A stretch of DNA of 64,000 nt, taken from positions 43,898,287-43,962,286 of the forward strand of contig CM037590.1 in NCBI GenBank assembly GCA_021018995.1, in the 5' to 3' direction. This document shows, in pieces, positions 45,449 to 58,194 of this stretch (its first letter is position 1; every line of letters begins with the position of its first letter). The notes beneath the pieces were generated by a model. That model was given only the letters and a program-made list of their open reading frames with translations, did no database searches and was not told where the DNA came from. The DNA is from Chloranthus sessilifolius (lineage: Eukaryota; Streptophyta; Magnoliopsida; Chloranthales; Chloranthaceae). The position numbers were made by a program, and so were the translations under genes.

Positions 45449-45855
45449 CATTCTCCATGCATGTGTCGGATGCCTAATAAAAAAAAGAATAAAAATTTGT
45501 TGGCAAGAGCAACACTATAATTATTCAGTTAAATTGATCAGTGCCATAAGTGAGTTGATATGTTTGGCGGCCCGTTTCATGTAAGCAGGGGCGTAGTTTA
45601 AGAAGAAAAAATGGTGTTTGATTTTTTTATGATAAAAAATGGCACAGGGCGGTGTTTTATAAATGATTTATGAGTCGAGTAATGCGATATAAGCTCGAGC
45701 TCTTATTCATTGCATGTCATATTCGGTGACTTAAAAAGTCAACTTAATGTAACATGTAGCCAATGATTGTTAGTCATGAAACATAGTTTCATGTCTAGAG
45801 TGAGAAAACTTTAGCCGATAGTGCACTTGACTCGATCATTGGCTATATATATATA

Positions 45856-45882
45856 CTAGTTAAATACGCGTGCTTCGCACGC
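45856..45882 (-). mobile_element. Helitron-like 3' terminus
   Basis: On the minus strand a GCGTGC-GAA-GCACGC hairpin (45868-45882) is followed after 8 nt by CTAG (45856-45859), then T. Helitron ends have a short GC-rich hairpin 10-12 nt or so before CTRR and insert between A and T. The other end was not found. Confidence 0.5.
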
Positions 45883-48800
45883 CTGACACTTAAGTTTGAG
45901 ATTATGATAATTGATGAAGTACATGAATTAAATTTGTCCCATGTATGATGATTATAAAATTTATATTCATGACCTATAGAAATATAGCAATATAAAGCAA
46001 TCTGTAAATGTAGAGGAATTAATGTAGAAATCGATTTTATCGTCAGAGAAAAATCCGATTTTATCGATGGCAGAACTTTAAAAGGCCAATTTCATTGACC
46101 CTGGAGCTTATTCGCCGGAGAAGAAGCCGGCATTTCAGGTTCTACATGATAGCTCACGATTAAAAGAAAGGGCAAGATCGACATTTCATTCTTACATGAT
46201 AGCTCAGACGATCAAAATTTCTTCAAATTTTCAAAACTTAAACCCCTACAAATCCGTGCAATCCTGATTTCTTGAAACTTTCTTAACCAGTATAATAGCC
46301 TAAAACTTTCCTATTTCAATCCTGTTTTGCTAAAGTGTCCCACCTTTTATTCCATGGACTGACCCTCCTAGTCGTCATTTAAACATGAAAATGGTATTAA
46401 ATTAGATGATAGTATTTTATCAATTGTGTAAGTTGTGGGTAATCCATACTGTCAAAGTGATAGATCATAGATTGAAAGGCCACGAGCCAAAAAATCATAT
46501 AAATTAAATGATCTCTGCACTCAACTATCAACCCTTGTGCTTAGTTTTGATGATTGATATAAAAGTTTGCCTATTTGATAGTTCACATCCACTTATGGGC
46601 ATAATTTTTTAACTAAAATATTTTATAATGATGGATTGCCACCTTAACAATTTAGATTGATCATAAATATGCACCACATACCATAATAGTAAACCACACT
46701 TCAATGGTGTGAGATCAAAAGGTCACATTTAATGTTATAAAATCGATTAAACACCATTTAATTTTATAAGTCGGTGAGGAGCCATTGATTGACCCCCTTG
46801 GGCTTTTAATTTTATTGACTTGCAGCTTAGACCGCAATAAAAGCAAAGAAAAATAGAGCTATCATGACGAATTTTTGAAATCCTATTCTAGTTTTCGTCG
46901 ATTTAAGAAGATGAATTTTGAAATCCTCTTCTAGTTTTCGTCATTTTAAAAAGAGCCCATAAGGGTATCAGACATTGAAAGGGTGAGGAGATTTTGATTG
47001 GCAACTTATGTGTCCCACTTGATGTGCAGTCAGTCACATCACACCACATAAGTTGTTAGCAAAATTGTTTATAGTATTTTCCTCTATATAACATTGTCAC
47101 CTGCTAAAATTGGCAATTGATTGACCATCTCATAAACTGGGCTATTCTCTAAAGGGAGGCGCCAATCAGAAGATCCCCACCATTAGTCCAATACACTACA
47201 TTTGTCGGTCATTGTTAAAAACATGCCAATTCATCCATTAGACCATATCCAAGGGAATCGATGGTCTGAAGCAATTAAGGATGAAGCAATTAGGGATTGG
47301 GCGTCAGAGGATTGTTATGCTGGATGATAAGGTTGTCAACGAGCCCGAATGCGCCTGGGCCAAGCCTAACCCGATTTTAAATTTGAGCCGAATTTAAGCC
47401 TCATTGTTAAGATAAAAATTAATCGGGCTGCTATAAGCCTTGCCAAGCCCCATTATTTTAAGGGAAAGGACAGACCTACCCGAATCCGATCCCACCCAAA
47501 TCTACTTCGGATCGGGTTTGGGCTTAAACAAAAAGCACGAACCCAAAAAGTCTTAGACTGAGCCCAGCCCGAACATCTATCAGGACCAGGTATGAGCCTC
47601 ATTTTTGCAGCAAAAAGTAATTGAGCCTACCAACAGCCCGGCCTGGCCAGTTGATAACCCCTTCTTCATGGTTAGGATGGATTGGTTCAAAATTTTGGAT
47701 GCTCACTAAGGAAATCGAAAATGCGTGATCCAACCGGAGGATGGACTCAAGCCGACCTGAAAACCTTATCCGACCTAATGACCAACCTGATCAAAAAACC
47801 CCATTTTGATATTTTTTCCATATAAAATATTGGGTTGGGTATCGGGTCGGGTCGACCCGTTGACAGCTCTCTTGAGTTGGTCTCGTGAAACAATATTTAC
47901 TTTCCAATAAAAGATGCTTCTTTGATCCTCTCCTTTTAGTAGACACTCACCATCTACAATTTCAAACATTTTTAGCTTTCTATTGACTTTAGTTATAGGC
48001 CATTGGATTAGGGATTTATCTCTCTCAATTTTCAAGTAACACGCTACCGTGTGGGACCAATAGCAATACTGACTTAGAATTTATTTGATGGAAAATTATA
48101 AACAGTCGATAATTAAATACTTAATTATCAAAAATAATTAAATACTTAATTTTTAATAGTGCATCTTGAAATTCACCCACTGAATCTCTAAGTTCACCCA
48201 CACTAAAACCTATTGATTGCTTTGAATCAAACGATAGAGATCATTTTTTGTCCCAATCTTTCACATGATAGATCTTAATTATAGTTGTACCATCAGATAG
48301 TCAGTTTTTTATTTCACATGGGACACATCCCTAAAAAGTAAACTTAAAAGCATATTTGAGCCACGTGAAAATAAAAAATCGATCGTCTGATCATATGCAT
48401 GTGATCTCAAGAACTGAAATCAAAACTTATTCGATTCGGTTCAAATTTTTTTTCCTGAAACCGAAACCGATTCAGTTCAGTTCGGTTTATCTAAAATACC
48501 TATTTTTTAGGTATTTTCTTTGGTTTTTTAGATTTTTTTCAATATATTTTGATTTTTTTTAAAAAAAATTCTTGATTTTTTTCGGTTTACTCAACCTACT
48601 CCCTCGGTTTTCGGTTTTAAGCCATCCAAACTGAAACCGAACAGAATTGGGGTTCAGTTCGGTTTGTCTCGGGTTTCGGTGCGATTCAGTCCGATTCGGT
48701 TCCTTTGGTTTTCGGTTCGGTTCAAGACTTGCATCCCTAGCCCCCAAGCATAGCGAATTAAAATTTTATACCATTAGCTCAAATTTTGACAATGAAAAAT

Positions 48801-49732
48801 TATCCTTTAAATTTTTTTTTTATAATGATACACTTGATCAATGAATTTCAATAGATATCAAAATCGATATATACAGAATGGGCCGATATTTAAAACCTTT
48901 TTGGTACATATTTCATAAATTTTTGAGCTTCAATGCAATCGGTTAAATCCAAACGGTCAGATCAATTGACTATAAAGAACAATTTCCAGCTAAAAAAAAT
49001 CCCAATCTCCATCACATATATTTGAAGTACATAATGATATTGATCATCCAATCAATTGACCAACTTCATGTTCGATATTGTCTAAAAATCATAACGCTGA
49101 TCCAATTAATTATTTTGACGGTTTAGATCGAAGTTTAAATATATCAAACAATCAAAGATTATTGGAGAACTACAATACTTGATGATGCTACTAATACCCT
49201 CCATTAACTTATTTGTGAGTTCCAAGGACGGCTGCAAAGTGTGTTTTCACGCAATGCTCTATATTCTGATACTCATTGAGTGAGTGAGTTGCCTCGTTTA
49301 CCATATAAAGGCTTTAAATTAAAAAGCTGGGGTTATCACCTTCAACATTTCAATAAAGCAGGGATACTTAAGGTAATATCAAAATTAGTAATGATTACTA
49401 ATTTTGATAACTTATGAAATAAAAGCATGGTGAACCATAAGGCGGGACTAAAATATTATGATACACAAATTTATCTAATTTAGCAACAAGTTTAAAGAAC
49501 TAATATAAAAATATAGTTGTAAGTATAAAACAATCAATATATACCCTGAAAAATTATGATTTAACTTATTAAGAAAAATTAGAAATTTTATTTGAAATTT
49601 ATTATTTAGTATCAAATTCTTTTAAAATCTTGGATATCATATTCTGGAATGTTGAGAATAATTAAATAAAAGTAAGGATAATTTTGTCATTTTTAAAAAT
49701 TGGCCCGACCAAAATCCTAACCACTCATTTGG

Positions 49733-49737
<5 letters not shown>

Positions 49738-49787
<50 letters not shown>
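49738..49787. repeat. (AT)n microsatellite
   Basis: About 25 AT units. Confidence 0.93.
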
Positions 49788-50342
49788 CCGGCCTAGCTTT
49801 TTTGTGAATGAGTGGTTCGTACAACTATGACAAAAAAAAAATCAAATTTTTTTATCTTTGATTTGACCAAACCAAGCTAAGCTCTTGAACTTGGTCGAGT
49901 CGGGTCAAATTTTTTGCTGCCCGTTAAGAAATTTGAAAATGCCTGATTTGGCTCGACCAGACCCAATAGTGCACTCGACTTGATTCGGCTCGAAAACTTT
50001 ACCCGATCCGATAAGAAATCCCTATTTTATAATGTTTTTAGGTACAAAATATTGGTTCAGGTCGATGCGGCCCAACCCGACAAATACCCGACCCAACCCA
50101 ACAAAACCTATTGGTAGACGATCTGAAAGTTGTTAGATGTCTCATCCCCACCCGATAAGTCAACTTTTCATAATCGAGCCAGTGAAAAATCGGTCGACCC
50201 GGCCAGTTGACAGCCCCACTTACGACCAAGAGTTGATTTCTGAACTGATCAAAGTGCACGTGGCTGCAGTCTGGTTGATCTCCTGTGATTGTTGGCACCT
50301 CCTCATGTTGATGGAGAGAGATTGACCTGCGTACTGCCCTTG

Positions 50343-50389
<47 letters not shown>
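50343..50389. repeat. (AT)n microsatellite
   Basis: About 23 AT units. Confidence 0.93.
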
Positions 50390-50390
<1 letters not shown>

Positions 50391-51398
50391 AATTTTTGTG
50401 CTTCAATGTGCAGCATTATTTGAAGATTTTGTAAATTTTGGTTCAATGCAATCTACACTACACCCGCTTATGCCACATCTTTCAGGATTGAAGAAAGAAG
50501 CAAGTGTTTGAGGTAAAAGGAATTGTGATCCACTGACCCCTGCACCACAGGTGATGCCTGGCAAAGCACCTGTTAGCTGATTGAAGATCATTGGACGGTA
50601 TGTGATGAACTAAGATTCCTCAGTTGCATTATAAAATTGCAATCCATATTCTCATGAAGGCCCCCTACTTTAAGTTTTCAACATCAAGTCAAGTCGCCCA
50701 CTACATGCACAGTTGCACTTTGTACTTAAATGAATTATCGAATGAAAATGACAAAACTAGTCACTGTTTCTTCCAATTTTGGATCTCCACGCTAAAGCTA
50801 TTCACGAGCATAGTGACAAATTTCGTTTTTGTAATTTTTGGGTGGGGGTCATTTCCTTAGATTTCGGATTAAATTCGTTTTGCGTGGCGGTCCTTTCCTG
50901 AGATTTCGGATTAAATTTGATACTTTTCGAAATAAATTCGAGAAAATATTGGGGATTAAAAATATTTAAAAATTTTATTTAATGATTTTTTTTTTAAAGT
51001 TACTATAATATATACTAAATTATTAACATATTTTAAATAAAAAATAAAATTTTTAAACATACAAAAAAAACTACTTAAATTTTGTTGAAAAGTACTGAAA
51101 ATATCGAAAATTTTCCTTTTGGCGAATTTTGCGAAATTTAACTGAAATTCCATGAAATTTGTCACTATGTTTATGAGGTAAATTTGTAGAAGGAAAATTA
51201 TAAAGGATGGACAATTTTTGATAGAGAATTTTGCAAAAAATTTAAATGTAGCACTTGGGCCACACTATGTCTACAGCCAGTTACGTCGTGTTGCCTACAA
51301 AATTGTCTACCAAAAATTGTCCACTAAATAACACAGTCCTTTGTAGAAATGAGAAATATATGCTGCCATTAAAAACACAAATAGAAGTTATGCCGATT

Positions 51399-51443
51399 GA
51401 GTGATAGCTCAGTTGGTATCCTCACTCTTTTGTAAGGGTTGAG
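51399..51443 (+). mobile_element. 5' part of a tRNA-derived SINE, interrupted
   Basis: GTGATAGCTCAGTTGGTATC is a tRNA-type A box. The sequence stops at GGGTTGAG where the copia-like element begins and resumes at 55038 with TTGAAGTCATGAATTCTACA, the B-box side. Confidence 0.65.
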
Positions 51444-51959
51444 TGTTGGAATTTTTTTATGGAAACTAAAATTCTTATTTTGTGTGGCTCACACAAATTA
51501 GGATTTTATAAAATCTTGGATTACAGTTGCTTGAAATAATAAAGGTCAGTATTAGGAATTGAAGAAAACTTTAAAGTTTCCTGATTTACATGTGATTTTT
51601 ATTCCTACTAAAATATTTTGATGGACAGTATTCTAGGCAGGGCATAACTCTATATGTTATATATATATTGGTGGACGTCTCCCGCTCACTACACACAAGC
51701 CTTTTGACATCTTTCCATCAAGAGGGAGTAACAAGAGAGGCGGGTAGAGCCACCTTCTTCTTTTTCTTTTTCTTCTTCCTTGTAGGAAAAGCTTTGGGAT
51801 TGATATAGCGGATTAAAGCTAAAGCGACGGTCACGATCTTCACGATAAAGTATGCATATATATTTTAATTAATGAGATATTGATTTATTGTTTTGATTGA
51901 TCATGCGTCTAGATCCTAGGACAAATTATTTTAGATGGTCGTATCGATAAGTTCCAACA
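51444..51959 (+). repeat. Copia-like element, left LTR
   Basis: 516 nt; TGTTGGAATTTTTTTATGG start, GTTCCAACA end. TATATATATTGG lies in the middle, a plausible TATA region. Confidence 0.88.
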
Positions 51960-54529
51960 AGTGATATCTAGCAAGGATTTGCCGATGATTGATCGAAACA
52001 TTAAAAGGTATTGGTACCTTATGCGTTACTTAAAGCGATAAGGCAGAAGTGCCCTATTTATATGGCCTATGAAGACTGCTTTTGCAACGTTCCGTTTTAA
52101 GCCGTCTTTAATCAGAGAAAAGACCCTCATAATTGTTTTATTTTTTTAATTGCCATAAAACATCTATATGTTTAAAGGGCTTCAAAGAAAAATCACCACA
52201 TGGCACCATCCACATGAAACCAAATGACCCGTTCACTCTTAAAGTAGAGGGGCTAGCTACCCTACACGAAATAGGTTTCTAAGAGGGTCGGAGAGCCCTA
52301 TAGAGCACATACGAATTCTTCTTTATGTCCTTTTGGGGAGTTCTTCATATATGAACATAGGATATTTTTGTCATTTGGTGTGAGGTTAATCAGACCCAAG
52401 CATTAAACTTGTTGAGGGCTTATATTGGGCACTATTATGTGATTTCTTAGAGCCTATGTGGGTAATGCCCAATTAATTTTTTAAGATACTTTATTAAATC
52501 AAATATATTGATTAATTCTTTTATCGGCTTTGATTTAGATTTGAGCAAATTTTATATACTTTTGCATATTATGCTTGTGGATATATATATGGTTTTGAAC
52601 ATTATTGGTATTTGGGTCATCTTTAGGCTCAAATTGGATCTGAGCTTAGGCTAATTCTATAAGGCCGAGTTTAGTACATCTACCCATGAGTTGTGAGCCT
52701 TATAATGGTGTATGCTTTCTTAGTGGATCAAGTCTTGTTTTGGGCTTGATTTTTTGGAAAGAATATATTTGTGATCTAATAATGGTTTGAACCTTATGAT
52801 TGTGGGCTTATAATAGTTTGATTTTTCTTGGTCTTTTAGACCCGTCTCTAGGCTCAAACTGGACCTGAGCTTGAGTAAATTATATAAGGCAAAATCTAGT
52901 CCATTGAAAAGGTATTCTTGGTTTGGGTATATCGGCCCATTTTTTAAAGTCCGATTTTGACTCATTAGTAGTCAATTTCGATCTACTCGTTGAGGCCTAT
53001 GCTTTGAACTTATTATTGGAAATAGTTAATGACTGTATATCACGGAATAAACTTCTTTTGGTGACCTAATAATATGTCTAGTATTATATGGTATTACATG
53101 TGCTTTTGGATCTTTGGTTTGATCCTATGACCTAAGTGTATGTGTGTGCAAGCTCATGGGTCTATGACCTAAATTTTGTCATTACAAATTTATTTAAACA
53201 TTATTCGTAATTCTCTTGACTATTTGCATGCTACACATACACTTTATGGTTTAGGTCTTTCAAGAGACTATAATTGAAGTAGGATTGGATCTGTCCAAAG
53301 GTGATCATTCTATGGAGATTGTTGTTTCTTAAATCTTGAGATTTTATCTCATTAATATCACCTTGTGCACTGCTTTGCATGGAGTTATTGATTATGCTCA
53401 AAGGTGATTAATTAATTTCATGTAAATGGGGTGAGTAGAATAGTCGTAAGTGTGAAGGGGAGAGAATGATGATTTTCTTGCCCAAAGATAGTGAATCATC
53501 AGGATCAAACCGGAAACATAAGTGATTAGGTTTACGCGCATTTTTTGCACCCCGGGGGAGAGGATATGTTGTACACTCAGTTTCTGCCCAAAGGTGATGC
53601 TGGATGTTGCACATTATCTATACCCAAAGAGTGAAATATTTGCACATTATAAAACACTCTAATCAATTCGTACATACCTCTAATACGAATTGTTTTGTCC
53701 TTAGTGGATATTAATGACTTATAGTCATTTTGGAGTCCTTTGTGGAGTCTTTTAAACTTTTGGGTAACATATTTTCATGCCTATATCATTCGTGGATATT
53801 AATGACTTATAATCATTTTGGAGTCCTTTGTGGACATTGGTCTTTTAGACTTTTGGGAGACATGTTATTATGTTTATATCCTTGATAGATTTTATGGTTG
53901 GTGATATAATTTTGTGATGTAATTTTTTTTTTAATATTAAATAGTGAAAATATCAATAGAACTATTTTTGTTTAAAAGAATATATTTGTAAATCACTATG
54001 GAGTGGGGATCTCCGTTTATATTTTATCACAATTTATTATAAAAAATTTCTTTTAAAATTTTCTATTATATTTTGAGCATGATTTATTATTTAATGATTA
54101 TATGATTTTATTATTACATCACAATTGTCACTGTAAGGGATTGGTAAAGTCTTAAACTTTATTTTTTGAGTGGGAGTTATCTCACTTCTAAACTACAGTT
54201 ATTATTTATGTATATATTGGAGCAGGACATTATGGATTTGCACACCTTGATTGTGCATTTAGTTCATATGTTAAATTGATTATCATCTCTCAAATTTATT
54301 GTTAATGTAGTTTTGTGATCATGGAACTGTCGTAGTATCGATTTTAAAAAATGGTATACTATGTGCATTTATGATCCATTCCTATATTTTCATTAAATTC
54401 GGGTGATATTTGGGAATGCCTAAATTATTTCAAACAATGTTTTGTTTTCAGAGTGCACTCATTTTGATTGTCTAATCCAGTGGGAGTCGTTTTTAAAATC
54501 ATAGTCCATGTGTGGACCAAGTGGGAGAT

Positions 54530-55037
54530 TGTTGGAATTTTTTTATGGAAACTAAAATTCTTATTTTGTGTGGCCCACACACACTAGGATTTTATAAAAC
54601 TCTGGATTGCAGTTGCTTAAAATAATAAAGGGCATTATTAGAAATTGAAGGAAACTTCAAGGTTTCCTGATTTACATGTGATTCTTATTCCTATTAGAAT
54701 ACCTTGATGGACGGTATTCTAGGCAGGGCATGACTCTTTATGTTATATATATTGGTGGACGTCCCCCGCTCACTACACACAAGCCTTTTGACATTTTTCC
54801 ATTAAGAGGGTGTAGCAAGAGAGGCGGGTAGAACAACCTTCTTCTTCTTCTTCTTCCTTGTAGGAAAGGCTTCGGGATTGATACATCGGATTAAAGCTAA
54901 AGCGACGATTACGATCTTCGCGATATGGTACGCATATATATTTTAATTAATGGGATATTGATTTATTGTTTTGATTGATCATACGCCTAGATCCTAGGGC
55001 AAATTATTTTAGATGGTCGGATCGATAAGATCCAACA
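54530..55037 (+). repeat. Copia-like element, right LTR
   Basis: 508 nt, aligned with 51444-51959 over its full length with scattered substitutions. Confidence 0.88.
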
Positions 55038-55200
55038 TTGAAGTCATGAATTCTACACTCCACGTTTGCTTCCATCATTATATTAATTGGGTGGGATTTA
55101 CTCTCCTATGTGTTACTCAATCTGAATATTTTGTTGTGTGAGATTTATTCCTCAAGTGCTGCTCTTCAACTACCATACTCTCTACATTATATGTACGACA
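55038..55200 (+). mobile_element. 3' part of the interrupted SINE
   Basis: Starts TTGAAGTCATGAATTCTACA, continuing the tRNA-like head at 51399-51443. The 3' limit is uncertain. Confidence 0.5.
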
Positions 55201-56630
55201 CATCCAAGTTGTCTATGTCATTTAAAAGTTGTTTTTTCCATTCTAAGAATAAAAAAATCTAGATTTCCTAGCATTCAATGGTCTCAAATTTGGTTGGATC
55301 ACATTTAAAATTCAATCAATTGCACCTGACTAAACCCTACTCTATTCTTACCTTAATTTTTTATATTAGCTTTTTTCAAAATACTTTAAATTGTCTATTC
55401 TCATAAGATCTAAATCTTTATATGATAGTTTGTTAGAGCATCTCCGAGGAACTCCCAGGAACTCTTCAAATGCAGAGGTTACACTTGAAGAGTTCTTCAC
55501 TCTTCAAGCACTTCCAAAAACATATTAAATGCTGACTAGGTTTTGAAGAATCTCTGTGACTCTTCAATATTGACAAGCCACTTTTAGCTCTTCAAAATAG
55601 TAAAATAATATTTATTTTAAAGATTTTTTTTATTTCTGCAGCCTATTTGATTTGTAACACAATCGTATTTGAAATATTGACCTATTCGAATCGGACGACA
55701 CATGATCATTTTTCTTTCAACTTTTTATTAATGGATCTTACTAACATGATTAACCTATCAAATGATTAAATTTATTTTTTACATGATATAAATCTCAAAA
55801 AAGTGATATGTTTCTGTACTAGTAATCATTTTTTCTCTAAAATATAATTTAAAATAAAAATTTAAAGAATTGGTTGAAGAGTCCATTGAAGATTGAAGAT
55901 GCATAAAACAATCCAACTTTTCAACTCGCTTTTAGGTGTACATTGACTGTAAATAATGTCATTTCAAAATGTTACAGAAATGACTAGACTATAGAGAGTT
56001 ATTGTACTATCTTTTGAAAAAGAGTCACGTTACTTAGCTACACAATCTTCCAAATTTTTGACTTTAATGGGTTCTATGGTGGGAGCCGTTATTTACGGGT
56101 ACAATGTGCGTCTTTGCGATCATATAACCAAGTCTGTCATCCTAGCAGACCATACGGGCGATTTAATTCGAGTTTAAAATCTTGTTCATGAATGATAATG
56201 AAATAAAAAATAGGAATAAAAAAAGATCAACGAAAAAAGAAAAAACAAACAATGAAATACTTAAAAAAAAAATTGATATTCCAACATATATTTTTGTGGA
56301 ATATGAATTAATCGTGATTACAAGTCATGATTAAAAGACAAATATCACTTTTTTTTCAAAAAATCTCATTTTCTGGAAAAAAAAAATATCATATTTAAAA
56401 GACAAAACACTTTTGAATCACGTTGGTAACATATTTTGAGATTTTTTCTTTAATAGAACATGATTCTTGTATACAGTCTCTATTAGCCCCCCGTTCACAG
56501 AAAGCTCATTGCCGTCATCTTTGTCTTCAACTCATGATGGTGATGGTCTTAGAGTTTGGAACAACGGTAATCAAAGAAACTTCTCTGATAAATTAACTTT
56601 CAAATCTTTGCATCTAAATTGCTATTGTGG
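55201..56630. other. Gene-free stretch
   Basis: AT-rich. A degraded element with a GAGCATCTCCGAGGAACTC start at about 55437 and GAAGATGC near 55910 may be related to the intron-1 MITE. Otherwise nothing seen. Confidence 0.4.
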
Positions 56631-56639
56631 AATGAGCTT

Positions 56640-56905
56640 TTATCCGAGAGTATTGTATCCTGACCAAAATAAGTTTTTTATTGTGGACGGTTTATTGGAA
56701 TAAACTTTTTACTATCTCCAACCTCATTAGGAGAGGCATGCAAATTAATCAAAAGTGTTTCTTCTATGACTACGTAGATGAAGACATTGAGCATCTTTTC
56801 TTTATGAGTGAGAAAATATGGCCTATTTGGGGAAATTTCTATAAAGCTTTCAGTATCTCTTGTTTTCACAAAAACACAATTATCTTTCTCTCAAGCCAGA
56901 ATTAG
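56640..56905 (+). pseudogene. LINE reverse transcriptase C-terminal zinc-binding remnant (zf-RVT)
   Basis: The frame reads TKISFLLWTVYWNKLFTISN, then LIRRGMQINQKC and EDIEHLFF..., the typical order of the zf-RVT domain at the end of plant L1-type LINE ORF2 (W..NKL.T.NL.RRGM...C..C...E...HLF..C). The second and last Cys are lost, the frame ends at 56905, and later fragments lie in other frames. A dead 5'-truncated LINE piece. Confidence 0.7.
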
Positions 56906-57885
56906 TGTGATGCTACGGGTCTTAAGAAATGGATATGGGACCATGTCCACCTTTCCACTTTTTGGAATATATGGATATCTCAAAACAATATCGAATGGAA
57001 TAACTTTCCTTTTAATGAAAAGAGACTCGAGATAGTATCATCACAATTTGTAACTGGGCGATAGTGGATGACAAGGGCGATTCTTCACTTTTTAACACTA
57101 GAAGTTTCAAAGTGGAACAATTGTTATATTTTCTTCATATTTTGTAGGAGGGTTTTTATATTGTACGAGATTTTTGTTTGTAGGAGGGTTTTTTCTCGAC
57201 ATTTTGGTTTCCTCTTGGTGTAGATTTTTTCCATTTCTCTTGGGTTTCTTGCGCCACCCAAATACCTACTCTGATTTTCTCCAAGAAGTCCAATTTTTCA
57301 TATAGCAATGCTTTGGGTGTTATCTATTGTATTACTCAGACTCTCCGAGACACTAATTTAGCTTTTATGTATGATAAAAATAATTTTCAAAAGAAAATTC
57401 TCTATCATTATTCGTTGTTGTATAAATTGTTCTTCTTACCTATTTGAGGCTAACTATAATAGTGATATCATGTAATTTTCATAGTCACCTGTCAACTTAA
57501 TATCAATCAAGTAATCATAACCAGTTAAAATTTTCATTGAGGCTTGAGGTTTATATGGTCGGATAATTGAATTTGACGGAATTTTCATTGTAGAGCAATT
57601 AAATGTACAAAAGTGATAGGGTTAAAATTGCTTAATCAGCTTCTTATTGAGGCTAAATTCCATCTTTACCACTATTATCATGGCCAACCTCATTGATGTT
57701 CAAGGCTTGTAATAGTTTTTTTTGAATTGATCAAAATTTTAGAAAAATTCTCATAATAGATGGTCTTTGAAACTTTTCATTGAACATTCGCTTGATTCGT
57801 TGATACTCCCGAGTTTTCTCAAAATTTTCAAATTTTCCAATCTTTTTTTAAAAAAATTATTACGGTGATACATGCTTTATCGCAT
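56906..57885. other. Gene-free stretch after the LINE remnant
   Basis: Possibly includes the LINE 3' tail up to about 57350 (broken frames with Trp/Gly-rich text). The rest shows nothing recognisable. Confidence 0.35.
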
Positions 57886-58194
57886 GGGTAGCTTTATTAA
57901 TACCCACTGAATCTTGGAGAGCACATACTTCAAAATCATTGATTGCTTTGATTCAGTCGATGGAAAACATTTTTCTCCCCAATCTCTCACACAAGGGATC
58001 TTGAGATCACCGGTATACAACCAGATGATCAGTTTTTTTATAATACGTGGCACATATCGAAAAAATGTGGCCTTAAAATTGCATGATACACAACATTCAA
58101 AAGTGATTTTAGGGCATTTTTTAGGATTTGTACCACGTGGAACTAAAAAGTGGCAATTTGACAGTACACCCATAATCTCAAGAACCCTTGTGTG

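Larger units (their letters stand above)
45449..51398. other. Intergenic repeat field
   Basis: No gene recognised. Includes a Helitron-like 3' end (45856-45882), a relative of the 15.5-kb inner element (about 46370-46770), GACC/GGTC-rich repeats (47330-47880; 49860-50220), a palindromic family P fragment (about 48195-48400), a TTCGGTT-rich repeat (48420-48740), and (AT)n tracts at 49738-49787 and 50343-50389. An unrecognised 62-codon frame lies at 50403-50591, minus strand. Confidence 0.5.
51444..55037 (+). mobile_element. Copia-like LTR element without coding capacity
   Basis: LTRs at 51444-51959 and 54530-55037, both TGTTGGAATT...TCCAACA and closely similar. Target duplication TTGAG (51439-51443) / TTGAA (55038-55042), 4 of 5. 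A primer site resembling initiator Met (AGTGATATCTAGC) follows the left LTR, and CCAAGTGGGAGAT precedes the right one, both in copia style. The 2.57-kb interior has no gag, protease, integrase or RT frame, so it is a non-autonomous element (LARD-like). Confidence 0.85.

Noticed and set aside
52720..52965. Coding frame within the copia-like element
   Set aside because: No similarity to gag, protease, integrase or RT; surrounding frames closed; likely chance.
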